Made by a program: the position numbers and the translations under genes
In this document: positions 24,139 through 32,242 of the stretch, piece by piece
How the letters are laid out: every line of letters starts with the position of its first letter
Position numbering within the stretch: the first letter of the stretch is position 1
IMG/VR virus record: IMGVR_UViG_3300034018_000646
Location: 1 to 61,309 of that record
Length of the DNA: 61,309 nucleotides
DNA from: a virus
Direction: 5' to 3' (one strand)
Notes under the pieces: generated by a model
Told to the model about the DNA's origin: nothing
Database searches by the model: none
What the model saw: the letters and a program-made list of their open reading frames with translations, nothing else

Positions 24139-25823
24139 CAGGCGAACCGCGAGACGCTGGCCCGGACCGCGAAGGTCGCTACGCCGGTCTTGATGACGGA
24201 GAAGGCGTAGGCGTCCACCGAATTGGCGTTGCCCGCCGCCGGAGCCGCGCCGCCCTGCCATGTCGGAGTGACCGCGTTGCCGTCGACCTGGAAGGCGGTC
24301 TGGTAGTAGGCTGTGGCGCCGTTCGTCACTTGGAACACGACAGTGATGCTCTCGCCCACAGCCAGCAGCGTGTTTAGCGAGGTGGACCCGTCACCGCGAA
24401 TGTTGAGGGTCCAGTTGCCGGAGGCGTTGGTCGTGTACCAGAGGTTCGACTGGGTCAGCGCGTTGTAGTTGATGGTGCCGGTTGCCGCCGTGGCGCTGAG
24501 AGTCACCGCCTCAATGGCGTTTGTCAACTTGATCCCGACGTCTGTCGCCGAGCCGCTCATCGTCTGGCGAGCCGTGAACGTGTTGGCGTTGGCCAACCCA
24601 ATCGCGCCGAGAGCCGCCAGCGCCGCACCGGAGGTCGTGGCACCTGTGCCGCCGTAGGCGATAGCCAGAGGCGTCGTCAGGCCGTTCAGCGAGGTAATGT
24701 CGCCATTGGCCCCAGACGCCGCCACACCGAGCGCCGTGCGCGCGCCGGAAGCCGTCGTGGCGCCCGTGCCGCCGTCCGCGATGCCGATGGGCAGGGCGAC
24801 GTTGCTCGTGTCGGCGTCAACGACGTTGGACCCGTCGCTGTAGACGATGGCCCGTGAGCCGCGCACCACGTTAATCGCGGGTGATTGCGACACCGTGCGC
24901 AGACCAAGGGTGAACGATCCGCCGGTGGTCGAGTTGTCCACCCAGTACTGCTGCGTCGTGGACGGGACCACGACCTCCATGTTCGCCGTCAGGACGCCGG
25001 TGAACTTGTAGGCCACCCGGTTCAGTTCGCTGCCGCTCAGGGTGTAGGGCGAGGTCTGGCCGGTCATGCTGATGGTCGTGTAGTCGAACGCAAAGACCGC
25101 GCTGCGCCCAAGGCCGAAGGTGTACCAAGCCACTCCGTCGGTCACGACGCGACAGCTATCGCCCGGCGTCAGCACGAGCGTCGTGGCGCCGTTGATCAGT
25201 TCCGAAGAGGAAGGGTCTACGGTCAGGTTGCCCGACCCGCCGTTGCGAATGTCAACGAACCAGTTGTTGCCCAGAGTGCTGGCTGAGATCAGGCTTACGG
25301 TTCCGAGACCACCCGACCAAAGATAAGCCGCTCCGCGAGCGCCCGCAGGGAGCGTGATGTCGGTGTTGAAGCCAGTGACAGGCTCTGCGACAGACAGGGT
25401 TGAGCCGGTGGCGAGGAGGCCGAATCCGGCGAGAGCGGAGGCTTGGGCCTGAGCGGTGCTGGCTCCGGACTGGAACGTGCGCCAAGTTCCGGCGGCGGTG
25501 GTGTTGCTGGCAAGGTACACGCTCCACTGGGTTCCAGCCAGCATGGACAGGATCGTTCCGCCGCTGGCGTTCTTGACCAACACGGTCGAGGGGCCGAGGT
25601 TGTTGAACAGAGTCGTCTGGCCCGGGGCGGTGAGCGTGGCGTCGGGCATGGTGATGGCGAACGCGCCGGTTGGCGTCACGTCGATGATCGACGCGGCTAC
25701 CGGGGTGGCCGTGTTGGCCTCAAGCGGCCACTCCAGTGTGGTGTCTGCCGTCAACGAGAGAGCGAGGTACGAGACGCTCGACGGGTAGAGGGTCGTGCCT
25801 CCAAACACTTCGGTGTAGGACAC
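24138..25823 (-). CDS. Tail fibre protein
   Basis: A 561-residue, Thr/Ser/Gly/Ala-rich beta protein. It contains the tail-fibre repeat motif GGTGATTASGARTALG and a second copy (YGGTGATTSGAALAALG), and a beta-rich C-terminus. It probably forms a trimeric fibre; the adjacent glycine-rich protein may cap it. A 43-bp stretch is identical to DNA in the second fibre gene at 32921-34078. The N-terminus (MSYTEVFGGTTLYPSSVSYL) is of a type that often anchors fibres to the tail. Confidence 0.8.
   Translation of the reverse strand: MSYTEVFGGTTLYPSSVSYLALSLTADTTLEWPLEANTATPVAASIIDVTPTGAFAITMPDATLTAPGQTTLFNNLGPSTVLVKNASGGTILSMLAGTQWSVYLASNTTAAGTWRTFQSGASTAQAQASALAGFGLLATGSTLSVAEPVTGFNTDITLPAGARGAAYLWSGGLGTVSLISASTLGNNWFVDIRNGGSGNLTVDPSSSELINGATTLVLTPGDSCRVVTDGVAWYTFGLGRSAVFAFDYTTISMTGQTSPYTLSGSELNRVAYKFTGVLTANMEVVVPSTTQQYWVDNSTTGGSFTLGLRTVSQSPAINVVRGSRAIVYSDGSNVVDADTSNVALPIGIADGGTGATTASGARTALGVAASGANGDITSLNGLTTPLAIAYGGTGATTSGAALAALGAIGLANANTFTARQTMSGSATDVGIKLTNAIEAVTLSATAATGTINYNALTQSNLWYTTNASGNWTLNIRGDGSTSLNTLLAVGESITVVFQVTNGATAYYQTAFQVDGNAVTPTWQGGAAPAAGNANSVDAYAFSVIKTGVATFAVRASVSRFA
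24733..24775. repeat. 43-bp exact repeat shared with 33798-33840
   Basis: The DNA encoding the GGTGATTASGARTAL motif is identical over 43 bp in the two fibre genes, about 9 kb apart and in the same orientation. It could serve as a recombination site between fibre genes. Confidence 0.8.
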
Positions 25824-26477
25824 CTATGCCTCCTTGCGGGCAGAGTTGCGGTCGAGCACCTTGGCGAGGTCTTCGCCGTTGAGCATGGCGGCAGCACGGT
25901 CGTACATGCTTTGCCAAACCGGGATGCGCTCGTCGTTCTTGAGGAAGGGGGTCGCCTCCAGCAGCGTGCCGTAGAGCAGCAGTTGGGGCGCGTACTCGGT
26001 GAGCCAGTTGCTCTGCACCACGTCGTCGAGCAGGGGCGGCAACTCGTAGTAGAGGATCTCAAACGGGTAGGCGGCGTCGGGCGACGGCGCGAACAACCAG
26101 TTGCTGGAGTTGTAGTCTGCGTAGAACACGGGCTCGCCCGTTGTGCCCTCGTTGGGCCAGTACTGCCGGACATACTCGTAGGCCCTGGAGAACACCTGCT
26201 TGCGGGTGCTGTTGCCGGGTCCGGTGCCGATGTTGATCGACACGGTGTCGCGCCAGCGGTCGGGCTTGGCGTAGACGGACTGGCTGGGCGTCAGGGTGCC
26301 GGTGACGACGTTGATGAAGCCCTGCACCTTGAGTTCGCGGGCGATGCGCCGCTCGGCCAGGTTGATGAGGCGGGGAAGCTGCTCGATGATTACCGGGTCG
26401 TTACCGAGCGTGGATCCGCGCTCCAGGTATCGCTGCACATCGGCCTTGAGGGTCGTGAAGGTGGTCGTCGTCGCCAT
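25824..26477 (-). CDS. SU10-type head-tail adaptor protein
   Basis: A 217-residue protein resembling the phage adaptor family typified by Vibrio phage SU10: TLKADVQRYLERG, LPRLINLAERRIARELKVQG, then SVYAKPDRWRDTVSI and an acidic/helical C-terminus. It would form a ring below the portal connecting head to tail. It is the first gene after the 488-bp gap and has a leader hairpin preceded by an A-tract. Confidence 0.75.
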   Translation of the reverse strand: MATTTTFTTLKADVQRYLERGSTLGNDPVIIEQLPRLINLAERRIARELKVQGFINVVTGTLTPSQSVYAKPDRWRDTVSINIGTGPGNSTRKQVFSRAYEYVRQYWPNEGTTGEPVFYADYNSSNWLFAPSPDAAYPFEILYYELPPLLDDVVQSNWLTEYAPQLLLYGTLLEATPFLKNDERIPVWQSMYDRAAAMLNGEDLAKVLDRNSARKEA

Positions 26478-26667
26478 GAAGCACCGTGTCGGGGGCTGAT
26501 GGACGCCGCAGCCCTTTTTTGGGCCTCGACCGTCAGTCCGAAGAGTGTATCACGGCAGCCCGGAGAAGGAAAGCGCAGGGGAAGGGCATACGGTTATGGG
26601 CCACCTAGGTGACGCAGGGAGTGTGTGAGGAGGTTGTGGATCAGCTAGGTGGGCCACAAATGGCTGA

Positions 26668-26688
26668 GGCCGAGGTTTCCCCCGGCCC
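26668..26688 (-). repeat. Second copy of the hairpin element
   Basis: The 21-bp core (GGCC...GGGCC with AGGTTTCC between) is identical to that in the terminator at 26845-26878, and both share GCCACAAA just beyond. This copy lacks a T-tract on the minus strand, so it may be a decayed or backup terminator. Confidence 0.65.
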
Positions 26689-26844
26689 CTGAGTTGTAGA
26701 ACCCCGACCTTCTGCGTGTCGGTGGCGTATCTCCCGGCACTTGGCCTGCGCTAGCCGTGGGCGGGAGGGTGGATTGTGGCGATCCGGTAGAAAAGAGAGT
26801 TGGTGTAAACCGTCCAACAAGGGGACTATGCCCCGCACCGCCAC

Positions 26845-26878
26845 AAAAAGCAAGGGCCGAGGTTTCCCCCGGCCCTGC
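26845..26878 (-). terminator. Rho-independent terminator after the endolysin gene
   Basis: On the minus strand GCAGGGCCG pairs with CGGCCCTTGC (one bulge) around a 10-nt loop, followed directly by TTTTTG. It lies about 90 bp past the endolysin stop and would end the packaging-to-lysis transcript. Confidence 0.75.
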
Positions 26879-26965
26879 GCCCCACGCCCGAAGCCGTGAG
26901 GGTTGTCGAGGACGCCACCCACGCCGAAGCGTGAGAACAGGAGCATAGCCTATCAGCGCGAGGGG

Positions 26966-27463
26966 TCAAGCCTCGTCGGTTGAGACCTGCTTCGGCTCGG
27001 TGAACCCCACGACGCGCGTAGGCACGATGGGGGCGCTGTTGTCCGGCCAGCGCATGGCGATGCAGCGGTCCTTCGCCAGCCAGGCGTAGTTGACGCTGTT
27101 CGACTGGTTGCCTCCGAGCACGCGGTAGGCGGTGGTCGTCTCGCCGGCGTAGAAGCCGACGTGCCCGCCGCCCGGGCGCTCGAACACGAGGACGCAGCCG
27201 AGCGTCGGGGTGATGAGCGGCTCACCCCACGTCGCCCACGCCTTGGCGCGCACGGCTATGGGCGGGGGCTTGAAGCCCGCGGCCTGCACGCAGTAGCCGA
27301 CGAACACGCCGCACCAGGGTGTGTCATCATTCGTGTAGGCGATGCCGAGTTTCGCGCCGAGGGCCTTGGCCCACGACATGATCGTCGGATTGGACTTGGC
27401 GCCGGGGATCTCCTTCACGCCGATCTGCTTCCCAGCTACGCGGTACCAAAGCGGTCCAGTCAC
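26966..27463 (-). CDS. Endolysin, CHAP/NlpC-type amidohydrolase
   Basis: A 165-residue protein of the phage TIGR02594/CHAP-like family: GVKEIPGAKSNPTIMSW, the catalytic Cys in DDTPWCGVFVGYCVQAAG, and the catalytic His in GGGHVGFYAG. It should hydrolyse peptidoglycan peptides at lysis. There is no signal peptide, so export would depend on a holin. The GTG at 27463 overlaps the o-spanin stop (GTGA) and has GGAGG at a good distance; a GTG at 27475 is an alternative. Last gene of the lysis cassette. Confidence 0.85.
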   Translation of the reverse strand: MTGPLWYRVAGKQIGVKEIPGAKSNPTIMSWAKALGAKLGIAYTNDDTPWCGVFVGYCVQAAGFKPPPIAVRAKAWATWGEPLITPTLGCVLVFERPGGGHVGFYAGETTTAYRVLGGNQSNSVNYAWLAKDRCIAMRWPDNSAPIVPTRVVGFTEPKQVSTDEA

Positions 27464-27759
27464 CAGAACCTCCACCAGGGCTTCTTCGCGGGCTTGTCGA
27501 TCAGCGACAGGAGGCCGACCCGCTTGGCCTCGCAGTCCTGTAGCGCGACCTCTTGCTGCACGGAGAAGGCGGCGAGGTCGGCGATGGTCTTGACGTTATC
27601 CTCCGGCCCCTTGCACGGCTCCTTGAACGCCTGCGGGATCGGCTGGCTCGGCGCTGTCGTCGCGCAGCCGGCCAATGCCGTCGCGCCAAGCAGACAGCAC
27701 GCCGTCAGGCACAGGACTGTCCGCGTTCGGCGCTTTGTATATCCGCTGGGTGGCTGCAT
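27460..27759 (-). CDS. Outer-membrane spanin lipoprotein (Rz1-like)
   Basis: A 99-residue protein with a basic N-terminus, a hydrophobic segment (TVLCLTACCLLGATALAGC) and a lipobox LAGC, so it should be cleaved and lipidated at Cys32. The rest is a short periplasmic domain ending WWRFW. It begins inside the Rz-like gene in another frame and extends beyond it, the classic overlapping spanin arrangement. The ATG at 27759 is chosen for its GGGAG site; an upstream in-frame ATG at 27813 exists. Confidence 0.8.
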   Translation of the reverse strand: MQPPSGYTKRRTRTVLCLTACCLLGATALAGCATTAPSQPIPQAFKEPCKGPEDNVKTIADLAAFSVQQEVALQDCEAKRVGLLSLIDKPAKKPWWRFW

Positions 27760-27964
27760 TGCCCTTCTCCCGAATGATGACGGTTTTCTCGGTGTAGACG
27801 TTGGCGGCTTCAAGAGCCTGGCGCGTGGCTTTGATCTCGGCGGCTGCGGCCTCGGCGCGCTTACGCTGGATGTCGAACATCACCTTGTAGTAGCCCGCGA
27901 GGATGAGGCCGAAGGCGACGAGGATGGCGCAGAAGGCGAGCAGGTAGCGGTTGATCTGCATCAT
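27596..27964 (-). CDS. Inner-membrane spanin (Rz-like)
   Basis: A 122-residue protein: one N-terminal membrane anchor (INRYLLAFCAILVAFGLILAG), then a periplasmic coiled coil (IQRKRAEAAAAEIKATRQAL) and a Pro-rich tail. It would pair with the o-spanin encoded within and downstream of it to fuse inner and outer membranes at lysis. The start overlaps the holin-candidate stop (ATGA). Confidence 0.82.
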   Translation of the reverse strand: MMQINRYLLAFCAILVAFGLILAGYYKVMFDIQRKRAEAAAAEIKATRQALEAANVYTEKTVIIREKGNAATQRIYKAPNADSPVPDGVLSAWRDGIGRLRDDSAEPADPAGVQGAVQGAGG

Positions 27965-28218
27965 GTGATGATCTCCTTGACCTCTTCCGCCGTCTTGATG
28001 GCCTCGGTCTTGATCCGCGTGAGATCGACCAACGTCGCCCCGGCCATGTAGACGAAGGCGAGCAGGATGTTGGCGGCGATCAGGCCCAGCCCGATCCACT
28101 TCAGGGCATCGGGCTCGTCGACCTTGAGGACGATCCATCCGACGGTGGCGGTGTTGATGCCGGCGAACAGGAAAGTGAACAGACGACGCCAGAACCACTG
28201 GACCTCTTTGATTACCAT
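27961..28218 (-). CDS. Putative holin, two transmembrane segments
   Basis: An 85-residue protein with a basic N-terminus (VIKEVQWFWRRLF), two hydrophobic helices (about residues 14-32 and 40-60) and a charged C-terminal tail (KTEAIKTAEEVKEIIT). Size, topology and position directly before the spanins fit a class II holin. Similar small membrane proteins are grouped as DUF7940 in phages. Confirmation would need function; the gene at 28212-28745 is the competing candidate. Confidence 0.65.
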   Translation of the reverse strand: MVIKEVQWFWRRLFTFLFAGINTATVGWIVLKVDEPDALKWIGLGLIAANILLAFVYMAGATLVDLTRIKTEAIKTAEEVKEIIT

Positions 28219-28745
28219 AGCGCACCCCAAAGGCACAGGACCGCAAAGGCTACGCCGTAGGCTGTGCCTCGGCTGCGCTCGGCCTCATTGTTCCACTCGT
28301 CGTTCCAAGCGCCGCCGTCGCGGTTGCAGGCGATCAGCCGGTCGCCGAGGTCGAACGCCAGCAGAGAGGCCACCACAGCGTAGACGGCCATGACCACGAG
28401 GGCGGTAATCCAAGAGCCGCCGAGGAAGAAGATCGGCACGGCGATCAGCAGGGCGAGCGCGTGGCGGAGGACTGCGTTTACACGTTCCCTGCCGTCGATG
28501 GGTGTCAAGGCGCCGCGCTTAAAGTCCAACGAGCGGTAGAGTGCCCAGAAGGGGCCGAGGAGGGCACCCCACAGGCCCACGGCGACATAGCCGATGGCTG
28601 CCCCGAGGAGCGCGCCGCCGAGGAAGCCGACGCTCCGTCCACCCAGAGGGCCGAGGACGTTAGCGCCGCCAGACCCAACGCGCCGGTCAGCCCAACGGTA
28701 GAGAGGGATCGCCGCAAGTGCGATGAAAGCGAGGGGGTTGATCAT
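28212..28745 (-). CDS. Multi-pass membrane protein of the lysis region
   Basis: A 177-residue protein with an N-terminal hydrophobic segment (INPLAFIALAAIPLYRWADR), a Gly/Ala-rich pair of helices (residues about 38-65), a further hairpin (LALLIAVPIFFLGGSWITAL plus VVMAVYAVVASLL) and a last helix at the C-terminus (VAFAVLCLWGAL). It overlaps both neighbours. It could be a pinholin or antiholin partner or an envelope-modifying protein; no family recognised. Confidence 0.65.
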   Translation of the reverse strand: MINPLAFIALAAIPLYRWADRRVGSGGANVLGPLGGRSVGFLGGALLGAAIGYVAVGLWGALLGPFWALYRSLDFKRGALTPIDGRERVNAVLRHALALLIAVPIFFLGGSWITALVVMAVYAVVASLLAFDLGDRLIACNRDGGAWNDEWNNEAERSRGTAYGVAFAVLCLWGALW

Positions 28746-29893
28746 GCTGCGCTCTTTCCTAGTTCCCACTTGCCTCGACGCCAAGTCAGATACTCCGCCA
28801 TCTCCTCCAGGTTGAAGAACGGCTTGATGAACCGGGTCGGGTCGTCGGCGTGATCGGGGTTGATGACGGCACCCATGCTGCGAGCCCAGTTCGTATCCTG
28901 AAAGCCCTTCTCGGCAGCGTAGTGGTCGAAGTCCTTGTAGGTCCCGAGGCGGAAGCCGTGGCAGAGCCGGCGCGGGTCGTTGTGGAAGACCGGGATATAG
29001 CCCGACGAGTGCCGGTGCCCGCACATCAGAATGTGGTCTCGGAAGCCGAACAGGGTCTCGCGGACGAGGGCATGGGCCGGGTTGAATTGCGAGCCGCCGG
29101 GGAAGTCATGGCGAACGTGCATCAGCACCTCAGCCCCGGATGGCAGGGCAAGGCGCAAGCGGGATGAGCCCATCTCGCGGATGCCGGGCAGCTTCATGAG
29201 CCGGTGAATGACCTCGGCAGGGTCGCCCTTCTCCGTGTTCCAGAGGTCGTGATTGCCCTCCTTGTCCAGCAGCCAGGGCAGCGCCGTCATGAGCCATTCG
29301 ATCAGCTTCAGGGCCTGCTTCGACGTGACCTCTTGGTCGGCATACAACCGCATGAGGCGCCCGACCCAGTTGTTTGTGCTGTCCCCGATGTTCACCGCCA
29401 TAATGCCCGGCGTGTCGCGGCAGATGCGAACGTCCCGTTCGAGGTCGCCCCAAGCGCAGCCGGGGTCGTCGATGTGCGGATCTCCGAAGCCTGCAATGGC
29501 GATCGGGCCATCCATGTGGACCCGGACTTGGCGCAGCTTGGCGGCCTGGTGGTGTTCGCTGCGCTTGCGGTGTTGCTCGGCCAGCTTGGCGATGAGGTCC
29601 GCGGCTTCGGGCTCGCCGTCGTCTGGCAGGCTGTCTACAGTGAAGATGGGCTTCGCCTTGGCCGGGCGGTAGGCGCTCTGGTTGGGTTCGATGCCGTAGA
29701 GTTCCTTGATGCGCTTCAGTCGGGAGCGGATGGTCATGGCGGGAACCACCTCCCGCTGGGCATAGATGTGAACCGCGCCGGGGTTGACGTGATCTCCTGC
29801 GACGCCGGGGTACGGATACCCCTCGCCCATGATGTCCTCGATAGCCGAGATCAAATCCTCGGCGGCTTCGCGTGTGATCGAAGGGATGGCCAC
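28742..29893 (-). CDS. Calcineurin-like metallophosphoesterase
   Basis: A 383-residue protein with the full set of metal-binding motifs in order: GDPHIDDPG (D-x-H), NIGDSTNNW (GD), GNHDLWN (GNHD), VRHDFPG and CGHRHSSG (GHxH). The N-terminal 120 residues are a helical DNA-binding-like extension (RSRLKRIKELYGI). Phage members occur in both replication and late modules; the substrate (nucleic acid, nucleotide or phosphoprotein) cannot be told. Its place between tail genes and lysis genes is unusual. An AAGGAG site lies upstream of the ATG. Confidence 0.85.
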   Translation of the reverse strand: MAIPSITREAAEDLISAIEDIMGEGYPYPGVAGDHVNPGAVHIYAQREVVPAMTIRSRLKRIKELYGIEPNQSAYRPAKAKPIFTVDSLPDDGEPEAADLIAKLAEQHRKRSEHHQAAKLRQVRVHMDGPIAIAGFGDPHIDDPGCAWGDLERDVRICRDTPGIMAVNIGDSTNNWVGRLMRLYADQEVTSKQALKLIEWLMTALPWLLDKEGNHDLWNTEKGDPAEVIHRLMKLPGIREMGSSRLRLALPSGAEVLMHVRHDFPGGSQFNPAHALVRETLFGFRDHILMCGHRHSSGYIPVFHNDPRRLCHGFRLGTYKDFDHYAAEKGFQDTNWARSMGAVINPDHADDPTRFIKPFFNLEEMAEYLTWRRGKWELGKSAA

Positions 29894-29911
29894 AGGTGCT
29901 CCTTGCGGCTG

Positions 29912-30145
29912 TTACAGGGGGGCCTTCGTGTCCAGCTTGTCGTAAATCTTGTCGAGAAGCACGTGGATGCGACCGATGTCCTGCTGGTAGTCGTTCTTGG
30001 ACACATACTCTTTGGGAAGGTCGGCGCGCAAGGCGGCGAGGTCTGTGCGCAACTCTTTCACGGCACCCCACAACTCGCGCATGAACCACCCACCGAGGGC
30101 CATGACGAATCCGGCGAAGATTTGTAGGATGGCGTCCCACTGCAT
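29912..30145 (-). CDS. Small membrane-anchored coiled-coil protein
   Basis: A 77-residue protein with one N-terminal transmembrane helix (ILQIFAGFVMALGGWFM) and a charged helical domain (AVKELRTDLAALRADLPKEY, then DIGRIHVLLDKIYDKL). The layout resembles phage accessory lysis or DUF2730-type proteins. GGAG precedes the ATG at 30145; an in-frame TTG at 30160 is possible. Confidence 0.65.
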   Translation of the reverse strand: MQWDAILQIFAGFVMALGGWFMRELWGAVKELRTDLAALRADLPKEYVSKNDYQQDIGRIHVLLDKIYDKLDTKAPL

Positions 30146-30150
30146 AACGG

Positions 30151-30459
30151 TTAACTCCAATCGCTCCGAGGCGGGTAATCTTTACGAGGGGGGTCGTACT
30201 GGCCGGGGCGCTTGCCCTCGTCCTTCTCAAGGGCCTTCTCGCAATGGTGCGGGTCGAGCCAGTCCAGCACCCGGCAGAGGATGCAGGCGAACTTGCGCCC
30301 ACGCCTGCGGTCCTTGGCGATGCGGGAGGAGATGGTCTCGTCCTCGTGTCCGCCGAGGATGACGTTCAGCAGTTGATCCGCCGACACGAACAGCCGCCGG
30401 AAATAGGACAGGATCGGACGGCCGGGGATGGTCGCTTCTTCCTGCGGATGCTCGATCAT
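30151..30459 (-). CDS. Conserved phage protein of unknown function
   Basis: A 102-residue protein with the conserved segment LNVILGGHEDETISSRIAKD and a following cysteine/histidine pair (ACILCRVLDWLDPHHCEKAL) that could bind a metal. Homologues of this segment are common late in phage genomes. Basic, Pro-rich tail. ATGA overlap with the upstream gene. Confidence 0.65.
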   Translation of the reverse strand: MIEHPQEEATIPGRPILSYFRRLFVSADQLLNVILGGHEDETISSRIAKDRRRGRKFACILCRVLDWLDPHHCEKALEKDEGKRPGQYDPPRKDYPPRSDWS

Positions 30460-30887
30460 GGACGCACTCCGGAAAGGATCTGCGCCGCCCGGCCCACGCC
30501 GAGCAGCCCGCCAAACTCCAGCATCGGCACCCCCGCCTGCATGTCAGGATCGGACAGCCGAACCAGCGACGCCGCGTCGAGCATGGCTTGGTAATCGGCA
30601 ATGGTGGGATAGGCCGTCGCCGCCTGCCGGATGGCGATGCGCTCGGCCTGGGTGAACAGCCGCAGGAAGTCCACCTTGTTCAGTTCATCCACCGGGGCAG
30701 GCGGGGGCGGTTCAGGCGTGAAGGGAAAGAACCCCTGCCCGTCGAAGCCGAGTTCGCTCGCCGCCACGCCGAGAGCGGCGGTCAGGTCGGCAAGGCTGGC
30801 GTCCGCAAGGCCCACCAGAGCGGCGGGAAGCGGGGCCGGGTCGCCCATGAGCGTGTCGGGAAGGGTCTTGCGTTGGTAGAGGGTCAT
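30456..30887 (-). CDS. Putative tail fibre accessory/assembly protein
   Basis: A 143-residue protein: a Pro-rich middle (FTPEPPPPAPVDELNKVDFL) followed by a helical domain (LFTQAERIAIRQAATAYPTI, then MLDAASLVRLSDPDMQAGVP) of a type often encoded directly after phage fibre genes. It follows the beta-propeller fibre gene, which fits a chaperone or cap role for that fibre. The function is inferred from position. Confidence 0.6.
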   Translation of the reverse strand: MTLYQRKTLPDTLMGDPAPLPAALVGLADASLADLTAALGVAASELGFDGQGFFPFTPEPPPPAPVDELNKVDFLRLFTQAERIAIRQAATAYPTIADYQAMLDAASLVRLSDPDMQAGVPMLEFGGLLGVGRAAQILSGVRP

Positions 30888-30894
30888 GCGGTCC

Positions 30895-32241
30895 TCAGAG
30901 CGGATATATGGCTGTGGTCAAAACTGTTGACGTTAGGCTCAGGCTTGACGCGGCATCAGAGCCGAGCGGCTGCGTCGCAGGCGATGCACTTGCAAAAGTG
31001 GTGGTCAGGTTTTGGGCCGTTAAGTTTGCCGCCGCGAGTGTGTAAGGCCCCACCTGCCCGCCGGGCAGACCACTCTTGGGAACGCGACCGATGAACACGT
31101 CGCCACTGCCTGCGCCTAGCGCCGTAGAGCCAAAAATCGCTAGCGAGTTGATGTCAGCATCTGCGATTGCATAACCGTAATCGTTGCCCGCGCTACCGAT
31201 GGTCCTTTGCGACTTGAGCGCGCCGCTGGTGTCGTATTCTGCCAAAAGAATGTCGGCACCGCCCGCGCCGGCTTGTGTGGTCGCGCCAAGGCAGAAGACG
31301 CTTGAGCCTGACAACACAACACCAAACCAAACGCTGCTATCCGTCCCCAAGCCGCGCGACCACCGCGCCGCGCCGCTTGCATCAATAGCCCAGAGCGCAC
31401 AGGCACCGCTGCCGCTCGCGTGGCTGCCGACAACATATGTCTCGCCACTAGAAGCTACGGCTATTTTTTGGACTTGATTGGGTGCCGTCCCGCCTGAACG
31501 TTGCACGCTCCATTGCAGGGTTCCGGCGCTGTTTAACTTCAGAAGCCCGCCCGGTATGTATGTGAGGACGTAAACGTTTTCCGACGCATCAAGCGTCAAG
31601 CCTTCGGCCGGTATTAGGTCCACGTTTCGGGACCATTGAAATACCCCTGCCGGGCTATACTTGACGACTAGGACACTGTTCCCGCCGAAGCCGCCACCTT
31701 GCGAACGGGCAAGCACATAGACACTTCCGCTCACTCCAACTGCAATATCTTTTGCCCAGGCAGCTGTTCCCGCTGTGTAAGATCGGCCCCATACAATTTT
31801 GCCAGAAGCGTCTATTTTGAATGTTTCGAGCGTTGTTGCTGCGTTGCCTGTTGTGACTAGATAGACATTTCCCGCCCCGTCCGTCGTGACGCCGCCTTCG
31901 CCCGGCGAGTTGAAGCCTAAAGTGCCGCCAGTGTCGGCGCCCGCAATTTGCCCTGACCAGTTCCGCTCGCCGTTTGCGCTATACTTGGCAATCAAAACCC
32001 CGCCGCCGCGATCGCCGGTCAGGATCAGATTGCCTTGCGTATCAACCGCGCCACGAAAGGCCCACTCTGCTGAAGTCGTTCCCGAAAAGCCCAGCCAGTT
32101 ACCCGGTCCTGACGACTTCTTCCGCCCGTCCATCCCCTGAGCCCGCACACCCATCCCCCCCATGGCCAGGCTCTGAGAGCCGGCCGGGAGGGTCATGGAC
32201 TGGGCAGTCATGCCAACAGGACCGAGGGGTTGGACGGGCAT
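30895..32241 (-). CDS. Beta-propeller tail fibre/adhesin
   Basis: A 448-residue protein. After a 50-residue N-terminal linker it consists of repeated units of about 45-50 residues with the SBBP/PQQ-like pattern: (A)VDTQGNLILTG, TDGAGNVYLVTTG, VGVSGSVYVLARS, LDASENVYVLTYI, VASSGETYVVGSH, each followed by (V/L)xxY(S/D)xxG. At least six blades are visible. Such propellers bind carbohydrates or proteins and would be a receptor-binding tip. Its DNA is less GC-rich, with many T/A-ending codons unlike its neighbours, suggesting recent transfer. Confidence 0.75.
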   Translation of the reverse strand: MPVQPLGPVGMTAQSMTLPAGSQSLAMGGMGVRAQGMDGRKKSSGPGNWLGFSGTTSAEWAFRGAVDTQGNLILTGDRGGGVLIAKYSANGERNWSGQIAGADTGGTLGFNSPGEGGVTTDGAGNVYLVTTGNAATTLETFKIDASGKIVWGRSYTAGTAAWAKDIAVGVSGSVYVLARSQGGGFGGNSVLVVKYSPAGVFQWSRNVDLIPAEGLTLDASENVYVLTYIPGGLLKLNSAGTLQWSVQRSGGTAPNQVQKIAVASSGETYVVGSHASGSGACALWAIDASGAARWSRGLGTDSSVWFGVVLSGSSVFCLGATTQAGAGGADILLAEYDTSGALKSQRTIGSAGNDYGYAIADADINSLAIFGSTALGAGSGDVFIGRVPKSGLPGGQVGPYTLAAANLTAQNLTTTFASASPATQPLGSDAASSLSLTSTVLTTAIYPL

Positions 32242-32242
32242 G

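Larger units (their letters stand above)
26478..26965. other. Intergenic region between lysis cassette and adaptor gene
   Basis: No convincing gene on either strand. It holds two copies of a hairpin element (26668-26688 and 26855-26875), the one nearer the endolysin followed on the minus strand by a T-tract. A GGGCTG...CAGCCC hairpin (about 26495-26514) lies in the adaptor leader. A weak extended -10 (TGATACACT on the minus strand, near 26543-26551), with a poor -35, is the only promoter-like signal. The region separates two late transcription units. Confidence 0.7.

Noticed and set aside
26500-26520. Plus-strand terminator (GGGCTG...CAGCCC plus T6)
   Set aside because: No plus-strand gene precedes it; it is better seen as a leader hairpin of the minus-strand adaptor gene.
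26757-26948. Plus-strand 63-residue frame in the lysis-adaptor gap
   Set aside because: Contains the terminator hairpin, has no ribosome site and no protein-like features.
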